From the NCBI RefSeq assembly GCF_040649515.1, contig NZ_JBEZFP010000016.1, positions 29,435-93,434 of the forward strand: a stretch of DNA of 64,000 nt, written 5' to 3'. The notes beneath the pieces were generated by a model that worked only from the letters and a program-made list of their open reading frames with translations, was not told where the DNA came from and did not search any database. Positions within the stretch are counted from its first letter, which is position 1; each line of letters begins with the position of its first letter. Of this stretch, positions 25,363 to 34,709 are shown piece after piece. The position numbers were made by a program, and so were the translations under genes. The DNA is from Yinghuangia elevatio (lineage in GTDB: Bacteria; Actinomycetota; Actinomycetes; Streptomycetales; Streptomycetaceae).

Positions 25363-26460
25363 ATGCAGGGGCGCGAGTCCGAGTACCGCATGCCGGAATG
25401 GCTGCTGGGCCGCGACGAGATGATCGAGGCGTGCGCGGCCCGGGACATCGGGGCGGTCTTCCGGCTCGCGAGGCGGCACACCGGTTGTTACAACAGCAGG
25501 CTCGCACGGCTGTGCGGGCTGACACCGAGCAGGGTGGGCGAGTACACCTCCGGGCGGTCGCACGCGCAACAGCAGCAGGTGATCGAGCGGGTCGCGGACG
25601 GCCTCGGAATTCCCGGGCACATGCTCGGCCTTGCGCCGCGTCCCTGGGAATCGGGTGACGTACCGGCGCTGCCCGCACCTCGCGTGCCCCGGATCGGCGG
25701 GGAGCCCACCGGTCCGCCGTGGCCCGGGAGCGGGGAGCACGAGGGCGCCGCGTCGGGCCACGACACGGCCCTGGCGGACGCGTTCGACGTCGGCTTCGCG
25801 GAGAACGCCGAGAAGGTCGTCGAACTCAGCACCGAAGTCGCCCTGGACATCGCGGTCGGCGGCCACGCCCGCGTCCTGTACCGGCACGTGCTGCTCAACC
25901 TCGGTGAACGGCCCATGGCCAGGTTCGCGCGGCAGGTGTGGTTCGAGCAGACCTCGGGGCGCATCTCGCTGGTTCCGGTACGGTCCCCCACCGCCGGAAC
26001 CGCGCCCTCGCACGCGGTGACCATCCGGCGGGTCCACGAGACGGAGACCTTCCTGAAGTTCGCGTGCCTGATCACCCCGCCGCTCGCGCCCCGGGAGTCG
26101 TTGGTCTTGCAATACCTGTGCACCGGAGGGTTGTTCGTGAACGACCATTACTGGCGGCAGGACATCGTCCGGCCGACCAAGCAGCTCCAGTTGACCGTGC
26201 GTCAACTCGGGGTCGCCACACTGCGCGGTTGCGACGTGTTGGAGGAGCAGGCCGACGGCCGGGAGGCGCCGTCGTCCTCGGGTGTGGCCTGGACGCACCG
26301 CGAGGACGGCACGGTGCTGATCACCTGCTGCCGGGCCGACCTGCACGCTCCCCGTGCGCTCACCCTCCGCTGGGACGTGGCGGCCGCGGGGCGTCCGGCG
26401 GCCGAGGGGCCCGTGGCCGCGCCCGACGGGTTGCCGATCGGTACGCCGGCCGAGGCGTAG
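25363..26460 (+). CDS. XRE-family regulator with unknown C-terminal domain
   Basis: About 365 aa. The N-terminal helix-turn-helix is at roughly residues 20-75 (ARDIGAVFRLARRHTG; LARLCGLTPSRVGEYTSG), followed by a Pro-rich linker and a 230-residue C-terminal domain (FDVGFAENAEKVVELSTEVAL; RQVWFEQTSGRISLVPVRS; FVNDHYWRQDIVRPTKQ) that is mostly beta and unassigned. Layout is typical of Streptomyces regulators with an XRE head and a domain of unknown role. ATG 25363 directly follows GGTGGGGA; in-frame ATGs at 25297 and 25390 are alternatives. It is divergent from the LAL regulator. Confidence 0.7.
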   Translation: MQGRESEYRMPEWLLGRDEMIEACAARDIGAVFRLARRHTGCYNSRLARLCGLTPSRVGEYTSGRSHAQQQQVIERVADGLGIPGHMLGLAPRPWESGDVPALPAPRVPRIGGEPTGPPWPGSGEHEGAASGHDTALADAFDVGFAENAEKVVELSTEVALDIAVGGHARVLYRHVLLNLGERPMARFARQVWFEQTSGRISLVPVRSPTAGTAPSHAVTIRRVHETETFLKFACLITPPLAPRESLVLQYLCTGGLFVNDHYWRQDIVRPTKQLQLTVRQLGVATLRGCDVLEEQADGREAPSSSGVAWTHREDGTVLITCCRADLHAPRALTLRWDVAAAGRPAAEGPVAAPDGLPIGTPAEA

Positions 26461-26632
26461 GCGGTGCCGAGTCGCCGGGACGCCTGCCGGACCCGGGCAA
26501 GTCCTGGGTAACGGCCTCGGCCTCCCGGCATCGGCCCCGGCGCGCGAAAACTGGCTCGCGGCGGGGCCCGCGCATCCGGGCGGACGGCCTCCGCCGCCCG
26601 TGCGGGCCCGCCCTGTGCAAAGGACCGCCGCG

Positions 26633-27526
26633 ATGCCCTCCGCCCGTCCGAACGACCGTGACTGGACCGCGACCAGCGACCGGGCGGTGATCGGCGTCAA
26701 GGGCGCGGGTCCGCGCTCGGAACGGGGGCAGCCCCCGACGGACGATCCGTGGCTCGGCCCGTGGGCGTACGCCGCCTGGGACTTCGCCCCGGCCGAACGC
26801 CGGCAGGCCGTCGTCCTCGGCTACCCGGTCCCGCACCTCGTGGTGTCCGGGGACCGCGTCGCCGTCGCCGGCGTGTGGACCCGGCGCCACACGCACGAAC
26901 TCCGGGGAACCGGCAGCGTTCTGGCGGTCGAACTGCGGCCGGGCGCGCTCACCGCCCTGTTCGGCGACCGGGACGCCTCGGCGCTCGTCGACCGCGTGAT
27001 GCCGCTGGCGCACTGGACGGGCACCGGAGACGCCGCAGCCCTGCGCGACGCCCTAAGCGCATCGGCCGGCCCCGGAGACATGGTCGCCGTGCTCTCCGAA
27101 CAACTGGCGCGATGCCGCGGCCGCGAACGCGAGCCAGTGTGGGCCCGCGACGTCCTGGAGGCGGTGCTCGCCCCCGGCCGGAACCGGCAGGTGCGCGAGG
27201 CGGCGGACCGGCACGGCCTGTCGATCCGGTCGCTGCAACGCTTGTTCCACACGCACCTCGGCACCGGGCCGAAGTCGGCGATGCGCCGCTGCCGCATCCT
27301 GGGCGCGGCCGCGGCGCTGGTGCGCGCGCCGGATCCGTGGACGCGGGTCGCCTCCCAGTTCGGCTACTTCGACCAGCCGCACTTCATCAACGACTTCAGC
27401 CGCAGTCTGGGGGTCACCCCGGCCGCCTTCGCCGCCGAATGCCGGCGGGCCCGTACCTCGGGCGACACCGCCGTGCAGCGGCTTCAACCGCGCGGGCGCC
27501 CGTCGGCACCGCGTCCGGTGCCGTGA
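26633..27526 (+). CDS. AraC-family transcriptional regulator
   Basis: A 297-aa regulator. The C-terminal double helix-turn-helix spans about residues 190-280 (REAADRHGLSIRSLQRLF; WTRVASQFGYFDQPHFINDF; then SLGVTPAAFAAEC). The N-terminal half has the DUF6597-like pattern (AYAAWDFAPAERRQAVVLG; HTHELRGTGSVLAVELRPGA) seen in AraC proteins of actinomycetes. ATG 26633 follows AAAGGA. It is related to the second AraC gene at 34710-35594. It ends 6 bp from the convergent transglutaminase-like gene. Confidence 0.85.
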   Translation: MPSARPNDRDWTATSDRAVIGVKGAGPRSERGQPPTDDPWLGPWAYAAWDFAPAERRQAVVLGYPVPHLVVSGDRVAVAGVWTRRHTHELRGTGSVLAVELRPGALTALFGDRDASALVDRVMPLAHWTGTGDAAALRDALSASAGPGDMVAVLSEQLARCRGREREPVWARDVLEAVLAPGRNRQVREAADRHGLSIRSLQRLFHTHLGTGPKSAMRRCRILGAAAALVRAPDPWTRVASQFGYFDQPHFINDFSRSLGVTPAAFAAECRRARTSGDTAVQRLQPRGRPSAPRPVP

Positions 27527-27532
27527 CCCGCC

Positions 27533-29824
27533 TCAGGACCCCGCCCGTTTGCGGTCCGCCGCGGCGGCGCGGTGCACGGCGTACGTCCGCGCCAGCGCGC
27601 CGAAGCGCAGCCGCCCCAGCACGTCGGCGGCCCGGGCCCGGCGGCTCCCGGCCAAGGCCGGGCCCAGGCCGCCGCGCACGGTCTCGGCGTGGCGGGCGCA
27701 GTCGTCGACCACGCGCGGGGAGGCGTCCTGGCCGCCGAAGGAGACCGCGTCCACGATGCCGGCGAGGGCCAGTGCCGCGGACCCGGCGGACTCCCCGAGG
27801 CGTTCGGCGGCGAAGCCGCCCACCTCGGTCGACGTCGCGCTGCGCGGCACCGGCGGCCCGACGCGGCCCAAGTCGTCCAGTACTTGGTCCCAGGCTCCGC
27901 GGACGCGCCAGCGCGGCGAGCCGCGGGCCCGCCGCCGACGTACCAGTGCCGGACCGGACAGACCGACCACCACATAGCCGCCGACGAGCAGCGCGGCGGC
28001 CGCCGCGGCGGCCAACACCGGTGCTGCGCCGAGTCCTTCGTCGCCGCCGTGCGGAGCCGACGCGGCGGGCGGGTGCTGCTCGTCCTCGATGGCCCGGTCC
28101 ACCTCGTCCCGGCCGGGCGCCCGGTCGGCGGCCGGGGGCGGCGCGGCCGGGACGGGCGCGGGCATCGGCACCTCCTCGGTGGGCGGGGCCACCGCCGAGG
28201 TCGTCGTGCCGACTCCGGGGGTCGGGAAGAAGGGCACCCAGCCGACGCCCTCGAACTGCACCTCGGCCCACATCAGTACATGGCCGCCGCGCACGGGTGT
28301 GGCATCCCGGGTGTCGGCCTCGGGCACCCGGAAGCCGACCACGACGCGGCTGGGCAGCGCGAGCGTGCGGGCCAACAGCACGAAGGCGGTGGCGAATTGC
28401 TCGGGAGTGCCCTGCTTGCTGGTCCCGAGGAAGTACTGGATGTGCCGGTACGAGTGCCCGGGGATGGCCTGCGGGTCCAGCGCGGCACGGGCGCGCAGCC
28501 AGGCGGCGAGCAAGACGGCCTGCTGGTACGGGAATCCGGCGCCCTTGGTGGCTTCCTGTGCATAGCCGCGCAGTTCGTCGACCACGGGGATCGGGGCACC
28601 GGAGGCGTCCCGATCCGGGAGGCGCAGCGCGGCGGCTGAATCGCCCGCGGCGGCGTACTCCACGGCCCGCGGATCGTGCGCGACCGGTCGGCTGGTCACC
28701 TGGTAGCGCATGCCGGGGTGCAGGGGTGTCGTGCCCGCCAGGACGCCGGTGTCCGGGTCCACCGCTACCGCTTCGTCGGCCGCGTCCACGCGCAGCGGTC
28801 GGTCCGCGGCCGGGAGGAAGACCCCGGTCAGGTCGCCGACCACGACATCCTGGCGCAGGGTCGGGCCAAGGTTCGCGGCAGCCGAACTCGCGTGCGCTGC
28901 CGGGGGGATGCGACCGCCGGTGGGCTGGAAGGCGTCGCTCGGCAGCCACGAGACGCCGTCGAAGTCCTGCATGGCGGCGAGCCGGTAGAGGGTGCCGCCG
29001 GGGGTCGGTGGCGGTCCGGTGACGGTGAAGAGCAGCGTCTCGGGCTGCTGCAGCCACGAGGAGATGTAGGCGAGCGGGTTCGTGCCGCGCACGGTCAGCG
29101 GCTTCGGGGTGTCGACGTGCGTGCGGGGGTCGAACGCGTGGCGGCCCGCGCCGGGCAGCAGCGGCGCCACGACGGTGGCGGGGACCGCGAGGAGCACCGC
29201 GAGCAGGGCGGCCGCGACGGTCTGGCCGCGACGCCGTACCGGCCCGCGCAACGCCGGTACGACGACGGCGACCGCGCCGAACGCCGCGACCAGCGGCAGG
29301 GACGCGCCCGGGGCTCCGGTCGCCAGCAGGATCGCGCCGACGAACAGCAGCGTCGCGGGCAGTACGGGAAGCGCGGAATAGCCGGTACGCAGAACGAGTT
29401 CGGCACCCACCGCGGCGGCGGCCCAGACCGCCGCGGGGACCAGGACCGTCCCGCCGCTTCCCGCCGGCACCGGGGTGACGGTGGTCAGGGCCTCGGACGG
29501 CGCGTCGGCGAGGCGGTGGAACAACTCGGCCGCCGCCCCCGGGGTGGGCCAGATCCCTCCGGCGAGGTGGTCGCGGGCATATCCCGCGCATCCGGCGGCC
29601 ACCGCGATGAGGACGCTCACGGCCGCCGCGACCGGCGCGGGTGCCCGCACCCCGCGGTGCAGCGCCGCCGCGAGGAGTACGGGGACGGTCGACGCCACCA
29701 GGGCGGGCACGAGGACTTCGGACAGCCCGTAGACGCGGTGGAACGCAAGGCCGACGGCGAACGCGAGCATTCCGATCGGAATCAGCGCGGCCACGCCTCC
29801 ACGGGCATGGGTTTCGGCCGACAT
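27533..29824 (-). CDS. TgpA-like membrane protein with degenerate transglutaminase domain
   Basis: A 763-aa protein: six or so N-terminal membrane helices (residues 10-220), an exported transglutaminase-like domain (about 230-540), a Pro-rich linker, one more helix (AAPVLAAAAAAALLVGGYVV) and a cytoplasmic helical tail. The fold markers are present (LARTLALPSRVVVGF, GVGWVPFFPTPG). The triad is not: Cys in G-x-C-E-x-F is Pro474 (GTPEQFA), the His before A-W-A-E-V is Leu517 (VLMWAEV), and the Asp of P-F-D-P-T is Phe533. It is therefore probably a non-catalytic scaffold or binding domain. It follows the DUF58 gene by 37 bp; ATG 29824 has GGAAAGGGG. Confidence 0.85.
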   Translation of the reverse strand: MSAETHARGGVAALIPIGMLAFAVGLAFHRVYGLSEVLVPALVASTVPVLLAAALHRGVRAPAPVAAAVSVLIAVAAGCAGYARDHLAGGIWPTPGAAAELFHRLADAPSEALTTVTPVPAGSGGTVLVPAAVWAAAAVGAELVLRTGYSALPVLPATLLFVGAILLATGAPGASLPLVAAFGAVAVVVPALRGPVRRRGQTVAAALLAVLLAVPATVVAPLLPGAGRHAFDPRTHVDTPKPLTVRGTNPLAYISSWLQQPETLLFTVTGPPPTPGGTLYRLAAMQDFDGVSWLPSDAFQPTGGRIPPAAHASSAAANLGPTLRQDVVVGDLTGVFLPAADRPLRVDAADEAVAVDPDTGVLAGTTPLHPGMRYQVTSRPVAHDPRAVEYAAAGDSAAALRLPDRDASGAPIPVVDELRGYAQEATKGAGFPYQQAVLLAAWLRARAALDPQAIPGHSYRHIQYFLGTSKQGTPEQFATAFVLLARTLALPSRVVVGFRVPEADTRDATPVRGGHVLMWAEVQFEGVGWVPFFPTPGVGTTTSAVAPPTEEVPMPAPVPAAPPPAADRAPGRDEVDRAIEDEQHPPAASAPHGGDEGLGAAPVLAAAAAAALLVGGYVVVGLSGPALVRRRRARGSPRWRVRGAWDQVLDDLGRVGPPVPRSATSTEVGGFAAERLGESAGSAALALAGIVDAVSFGGQDASPRVVDDCARHAETVRGGLGPALAGSRRARAADVLGRLRFGALARTYAVHRAAAADRKRAGS

Positions 29825-29861
29825 GTCAGCCCCTTTCCTGGCGTGTCAGCTTCCCGGCGTG

Positions 29862-31136
29862 TCAGCGCGGGGGCCGCCATATGGCCGCCACGTCGGCCGG
29901 CGTATCGACGGTGATGTGGCGTACCGGTTCACGGGCGGCCCCGCGGGCGGCGTCGAAGGCGGCTGCACGGACGGCACCTGACGCGGGGTCGGACGCCTTC
30001 GCCGTGGCGCCGGTCGGTGTCGGAGGCCCGTCGGCGCTGCCCTGGCGGGCGCCGACCCGGACCACCACGACGTGTTCGTAGTCGCGCGCCGCTGCCGCCA
30101 GGCGCCTTCCGGCGGTGGGGTCCGCGTGGCCGGTCACCAAGGCCAGCACCCCTTGCGCGGATTCGCGGCGCAGCTCGCCGATCGGGTCGGCCGCGCCCGC
30201 GTCGGATCCGTCGGCCAGTCGTACGTCGGTCAGGAACGCCAGCAGTGCGGCGGCGTCGACGCCCCGGCCCGACGCACCGCCCAATCCCGCGCCGCCTGTT
30301 CCGGTACGCAGCCGCAGCGGGAAGTTGTGCACGGCGGCGGCGCTGCCCAGCGACGCCGCGACGTCGACGGCCAGTTCGAAGTCGGCGTCAGGACTGCGCC
30401 CTTGGTAGGAAGCGGCCCGGCAGTCGAGCAGCACGGTGGTGACCGGCAGGCTCACGTCGGCCATTTGACGCACCATCAGCCGACCGGTGCGGGCGGTCGC
30501 CCGCCAGTGCACACGGCGCAGATCGTCGCCCTGCGTGTAGTCGCGCAGCGCGTGGAACGTCGTCGTGCCGGTGTCCGCCGTATCGGACGTCGGGCCTTCG
30601 AGGTGGTGTTCGCGCCCGGAGGGCGGTAGTTGGGTACGGGTGACGCGGGGCTGCACGAGGAGCGTCGCCGCCGCGCCGATGGGGATGGTGCGGTGGGCCA
30701 GGCCGAACAGGTCGCGGCGGACCAGGTGCAGCGGGCCGACGGGGATGCGGCCGCGGCGGGCGGTGGGCAGGACGTACCGTGCGGTCACGGTCGCGCCCGG
30801 GGCCAGCACGGGGAGGCGTACCGAGACGGCGGCACCGTCGCAGTGGTCCTCGACGATCAGGCCGCGGCAGGGGCGGCGGCCCTCGTTGGTCACACCGACC
30901 ACTCCCCCGGCGGGGTCGCCGCGGGCGACGCGGGCGGGGTTGAGCCTGCGCTCGGCGGTGAGCCGGGGAGCGGACGACGCGTCCGCGAGCGCGACGCCGA
31001 CGAGCACGAGGCCGGTCAGCCCGAGCGCCGCCGGTTCCGGGTGGCCGGCCGCCCAGCCGCCGCCGAACAGCAGTACCGAGACGGCGAGGACGGACCAGCC
31101 CGCGGGTGTCGGGCGTGGCGCGGCGGTGCGGGTCAT
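29862..31136 (-). CDS. DUF58 (VWA-like) membrane protein
   Basis: A 424-aa protein. Two N-terminal hydrophobic segments (GWSVLAVSVLLFGGGWAAG; LGLTGLVLVGVALADA) are followed by a beta domain and the DUF58 core with its signature DYTQGDDLRRVHWRATART and LMVRQ, then a VWA-like part (VTTVLLDCRAASY). DUF58 proteins work with MoxR ATPases and transglutaminase-like membrane proteins as a chaperone-like envelope system. ATG 31136 overlaps the upstream stop as ATGA, so the surface protein, DUF58 and TgpA-like genes form one operon. Confidence 0.9.
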   Translation of the reverse strand: MTRTAAPRPTPAGWSVLAVSVLLFGGGWAAGHPEPAALGLTGLVLVGVALADASSAPRLTAERRLNPARVARGDPAGGVVGVTNEGRRPCRGLIVEDHCDGAAVSVRLPVLAPGATVTARYVLPTARRGRIPVGPLHLVRRDLFGLAHRTIPIGAAATLLVQPRVTRTQLPPSGREHHLEGPTSDTADTGTTTFHALRDYTQGDDLRRVHWRATARTGRLMVRQMADVSLPVTTVLLDCRAASYQGRSPDADFELAVDVAASLGSAAAVHNFPLRLRTGTGGAGLGGASGRGVDAAALLAFLTDVRLADGSDAGAADPIGELRRESAQGVLALVTGHADPTAGRRLAAAARDYEHVVVVRVGARQGSADGPPTPTGATAKASDPASGAVRAAAFDAARGAAREPVRHITVDTPADVAAIWRPPR

Positions 31137-33682
31137 TCGCACTGCCACAGTTCGGGCGAGAACGTGCCCTGGTCGGAGTTCGGCGTGCGGATGTAGAGGT
31201 CCGTGGTCCAGCCCTGGTAGCCGTTCCAGGTCACCTTGTCCCAGACGCTGCTGCGCACGTTGGTGCCGTCGCGCGGGACGGATTCCCCGGTGGTCTGGCA
31301 GTGCACGGTGATGGGGCCCGTGTAGCCGGAGGGGATCTGGGCGACGGACCGGGTGCCCGCGACTCCGGGGCCGCTGCGGATGCCGACGGTGACCCCGTCG
31401 TTGGCGTTGGGTCCGACGTTGTAGACGCGGCTCGGGGGCCGCAGGTCGGCGACCGCGGTCGCGGCCGGACCGGTGCCGACCTCGTTCGATGCGGTCACCG
31501 TGATGTTGTACGACGTGCCGTTCGCAAGTCCGTTGGCCGTGGCGGACGTTCCGGTCGCGGTGGTGCCGCCCGGCGTGCCGCCGGATGCCGCCGACCACGC
31601 GACCTTGTAGGTGACCTTGGATCCGCCCGCGTTGGCCGGCGCCTTCCAGCTGACCGTGAACCCGTGGCCGTTGCGTGGCACTTCGGCCTTGACCGAGGTG
31701 GGCGCGGAGACCAGGACGCACGGCCGGACCGGCGTCGAGGCGGCCGACGCGAGCTTGGTGGCGCCGAACTCGGCGACGACCTTGAAGCCGTACTCGCGTG
31801 CGCAGCCGAGTCCGGTGATGACGAACTGGAAGGGACCGGAGGGCCCGACGGATGCGGGGGTCGCCTTGGCCCCCGCCGGGAGGTCGGCGACCGAATAGCG
31901 GTCGGGACGGGCGCCGGGGGAAGCGGCGAACACGAGCGTGATGCGGCCGGGCCCGGACTCCGCCTTGGGCGTACCGGGCGCCTGCGGCCGGGGCGCCGGA
32001 GGCGTGGACGGCGGGTTGGACGTCGCAGGTGTCGAGGGCGCGGGCGTCGAAGCCGGGGGCGTCGTCGCGGGCGGCCGCGTGGTGCCCGGCGCGGGCAGCG
32101 CGGAGGTGCGCGTCGGCGGCGCGGTCCGCGTCGGCGGGGCCGGTGCGCGGGTCGTCGGGGGGACCACGGGCCGCGTCGTCGGGGCGGGCGGCGGTGCCGG
32201 GGGCCGGACCGGCGGCGGCTGCACGGGGGGCGGCTGGACCGGCGGCGCGGGGGCGTTCGTGGGCGGCGGGACGACCGGGGTCTCGGTGACCCATTTGGTG
32301 ACGGTCACCGCAGGGGCCGGCGGAGTCGGACGCGGCGAAGGCGGTTCGGGGTCGCCGGGCGGTCCGGGCCGGTTCGACCCGCCGGGTGTCGGCGGCGTGC
32401 TCGCCGAGGTGGGGCCGGGCGAGCCGGAAGCGGCGTCCGACGAGCCGGGTTCGGGGCGGTCCGAGGTCGTGGACGAAGGGCGGGGCGCGGTCGGGTTCGT
32501 GGTCGGCGACGGGGTCTTCTCCGCATCGGAAGGCGCACCCGGCTTGTACTTGTCGACGGGATGCACGGTGCCCCGCGCGTCCACGACCACTGCGGTGGCC
32601 TGCGTCTGGTCGTTGGCCCACAGCAGGCCGTCGCGTACGTCGATCTCCAGCGGGCCGGCGCTTCCGGTGACGCGCACGGCGGGAGCGAAGGCGGCCGCGG
32701 CCGTGTCGTAGACGATGAGTTGACCGGCCGCGCGATCCGGTACGTACACGCGGTTGCCCAGGACCTCGGGCGCCCCGTAGTCGCTCTGCCCGGCAGTCGT
32801 CAGCGGGGCCGCCTGGACCGCGCCGTCGTCGATGTTCAGCAGCACCAACTGCCCCGACGAGGTCGCCAGGATGGGCAGCAGGGGTCCTTCGGTGCGCTCC
32901 GGGATCCGCACTGATTCGGGGGCGGCCTTGGCCACCGCGTCGGGCAGGTTGATGGTGCGCACCGGCCCCTGCGGACCCATCACCTTGACCACACCCGCAG
33001 TTGCGTCCGTCACGACGGGCCGGTTGTCGGAGATGGTGAGCCGCAAGGTGTGCCCGGGCTCGGCGATCGGCAGCGGCGCGGTCGGCACGGTCCCCTGGAT
33101 CCGGACGAGTTGACCGGTCGCCGGAAGCGTCACCCAGAGATTGCCCGACGCGTCCGCCCCGGACGGACCGAGCGGGCGCGACCCCAGGTCGATGGCGCCC
33201 GACAAGGGCGCGAGCGACACCGGGTCGATCGGCTGGACCGTTCCGGCGCGCGGGTCCACCAGCCACGCCCGGCCGCCGCCGACCGCCAGGGCCAGGCCGT
33301 CCGTTCCGTACGAGCGGGTCTGCGGCACCGCGAGCTGCGCCGGATCGATGCGGCTGACGGTGCCCGTCGCCTGGTCCAGGACGAGGACGACGGAGCCGTC
33401 CGTCCCGACCTCGATGGGTCCCTCGCCCGCCCCGGGCAGTTCGACGCGCCCGTCGACCTGTCCGGTGGTCCCGTTCACGTGGACCACGGTGTTCGCCCGC
33501 GAACTGGACAGCCAGTTGCCGAGGTCGGCCAGCGAGACCTTCGCCCCGGCCGCGCCGCTCCCCAGCACCACGGACGTCGCCACCAGCGCGAGGACGACGA
33601 CGAGCGCACCCCAGCCCGCCCATCGGCGCGGCAGACGGGGCACGAAGCGGCCGGCGGGGGACTGCACGGACTGGGGAATCAT
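31133..33682 (-). CDS. Membrane-anchored surface protein: propeller, Pro-rich spacer, fibronectin III
   Basis: An 849-aa protein. A single N-terminal helix (ALVVVLALVATSVVLG) anchors it. Residues 50-370 hold repeated short beta units of the NHL/PQQ propeller kind (VDGRVELPGAGEGPIEVGT and similar). Residues 380-560 are a long Pro/Thr/Ser-rich spacer. Then come two fibronectin-type-III-like domains (TSVKAEVPRNGHGFTVSWKA; GTSYNITVTASNEVGTG) and a C-terminal SH3-like module (GIRSGPGVAGTRSVAQIP) ending in two Cys. It may reach through the wall and bind a ligand. First gene of the DUF58 operon; ATG 33682 has CCGGAG upstream. Confidence 0.82.
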   Translation of the reverse strand: MIPQSVQSPAGRFVPRLPRRWAGWGALVVVLALVATSVVLGSGAAGAKVSLADLGNWLSSSRANTVVHVNGTTGQVDGRVELPGAGEGPIEVGTDGSVVLVLDQATGTVSRIDPAQLAVPQTRSYGTDGLALAVGGGRAWLVDPRAGTVQPIDPVSLAPLSGAIDLGSRPLGPSGADASGNLWVTLPATGQLVRIQGTVPTAPLPIAEPGHTLRLTISDNRPVVTDATAGVVKVMGPQGPVRTINLPDAVAKAAPESVRIPERTEGPLLPILATSSGQLVLLNIDDGAVQAAPLTTAGQSDYGAPEVLGNRVYVPDRAAGQLIVYDTAAAAFAPAVRVTGSAGPLEIDVRDGLLWANDQTQATAVVVDARGTVHPVDKYKPGAPSDAEKTPSPTTNPTAPRPSSTTSDRPEPGSSDAASGSPGPTSASTPPTPGGSNRPGPPGDPEPPSPRPTPPAPAVTVTKWVTETPVVPPPTNAPAPPVQPPPVQPPPVRPPAPPPAPTTRPVVPPTTRAPAPPTRTAPPTRTSALPAPGTTRPPATTPPASTPAPSTPATSNPPSTPPAPRPQAPGTPKAESGPGRITLVFAASPGARPDRYSVADLPAGAKATPASVGPSGPFQFVITGLGCAREYGFKVVAEFGATKLASAASTPVRPCVLVSAPTSVKAEVPRNGHGFTVSWKAPANAGGSKVTYKVAWSAASGGTPGGTTATGTSATANGLANGTSYNITVTASNEVGTGPAATAVADLRPPSRVYNVGPNANDGVTVGIRSGPGVAGTRSVAQIPSGYTGPITVHCQTTGESVPRDGTNVRSSVWDKVTWNGYQGWTTDLYIRTPNSDQGTFSPELWQCE

Positions 33683-33940
33683 CGGTGTACTCCGGATCTC
33701 CGGCGCCCGCGGGGACGTTCGCCGCGTCTTACTGTGCGCACCGGACCCATGGCAAGGCATGCAAAAACGCGTCGAATGCGCCCGCAGGCACCGACTTTGG
33801 GCGGCCGATGGAAATACGCGTCATATTCCGGGGAAGTGAACGTGCGGCGTTCTGCGAGCGGGTTCACGGGCCTAACCTGAATGCGCGTCAATGCCGTTGC
33901 CGCGAATGCGCGCACAACGCCGCGGCCAGGAAGGAACGCG

Positions 33941-34561
33941 ATGAACTCCGGCAGGCTGCCGAACCCGTGGCTGCCGCGCCCGGACCCGGTCGGCGAACCG
34001 GTCCCGCCCGCGGACAGCGGCGCCGGGACGCGCTTCACGCCGGTACGGCCGCAGGCGGGGCTTGCCGCCGAACCGGCGTCGGACGGCCCCGCCTTCCGGT
34101 CGGTGCCGGCCGACGCCCCGAACCCGCCCTGGTGGTGGGTGGGTTGCCACGGCGGCGCGGGTGTGTCGACGCTCGCCGCGGCGGTGCCGGGCGGGCGGGA
34201 CGCCGAGCGCGCCTGGCCGTTGCCGCCCGCCCGGCGTACGAGCAGGGTCGTCCTGGTCGCCCGCACCAATTCCGACGGTCTGCACGCCGCACAGGACGCT
34301 GCCCGGCAGTGGGCGGCCGGTCGGGTGCCGGGCGTCTCGGTGCTGGGGCTGGTGGCCGTGGCGGATGTGCCCGGGCGCCTTCCCCGGTCGCTCGCGGCGC
34401 TTCTGCATCTGGTCGGCGGGGGCGTGCCGCGACTGTGGGTGGTCCCGTGGATCGAGGCCCTGCGCCTGGGCCGTCCACCGACTGGGACTATGCCGAAGGG
34501 GCTGCGCATTCTGGCGGACGAACTCGGCCCGCTGAGAGTGGAGTTGTCGGCGGGTGACTGA
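33941..34561 (+). CDS. DUF6668-like protein, ParA-like P-loop remnant
   Basis: A 206-aa protein starting at ATG 33941 behind a strong AGGAAGGA site. After a disordered 70-residue start comes WWWVGCHGGAGVSTLAAAV, a deviant Walker A (GGAGVST) as in ParA/MinD-like ATPases, then RVVLVARTNSDGLHAAQDAA and the strand VSVLGLVAVADVPG. The protein is too short for a complete ParA. This type (DUF6668, from memory) usually accompanies the SCO6880/VirB4-like cluster, which lies 14 kb to the left, so it may be a displaced member. Preceded by a 258-bp gap from the divergent surface-protein gene. Confidence 0.7.
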   Translation: MNSGRLPNPWLPRPDPVGEPVPPADSGAGTRFTPVRPQAGLAAEPASDGPAFRSVPADAPNPPWWWVGCHGGAGVSTLAAAVPGGRDAERAWPLPPARRTSRVVLVARTNSDGLHAAQDAARQWAAGRVPGVSVLGLVAVADVPGRLPRSLAALLHLVGGGVPRLWVVPWIEALRLGRPPTGTMPKGLRILADELGPLRVELSAGD

Positions 34562-34709
34562 CAGCGCCTCGGGGGCGGGCGCCTCGGGCCGGGCCCCCGG
34601 AGCGGGCACCGCGCGCACGAGTACGGCCGGGACCCGCCCCCAGCCTGTGGGGCGGTTCCCGGCCGTGGCGCGGCGAATGTTGCTCATCCGCCGTGGTCGG
34701 CGATCCGCG

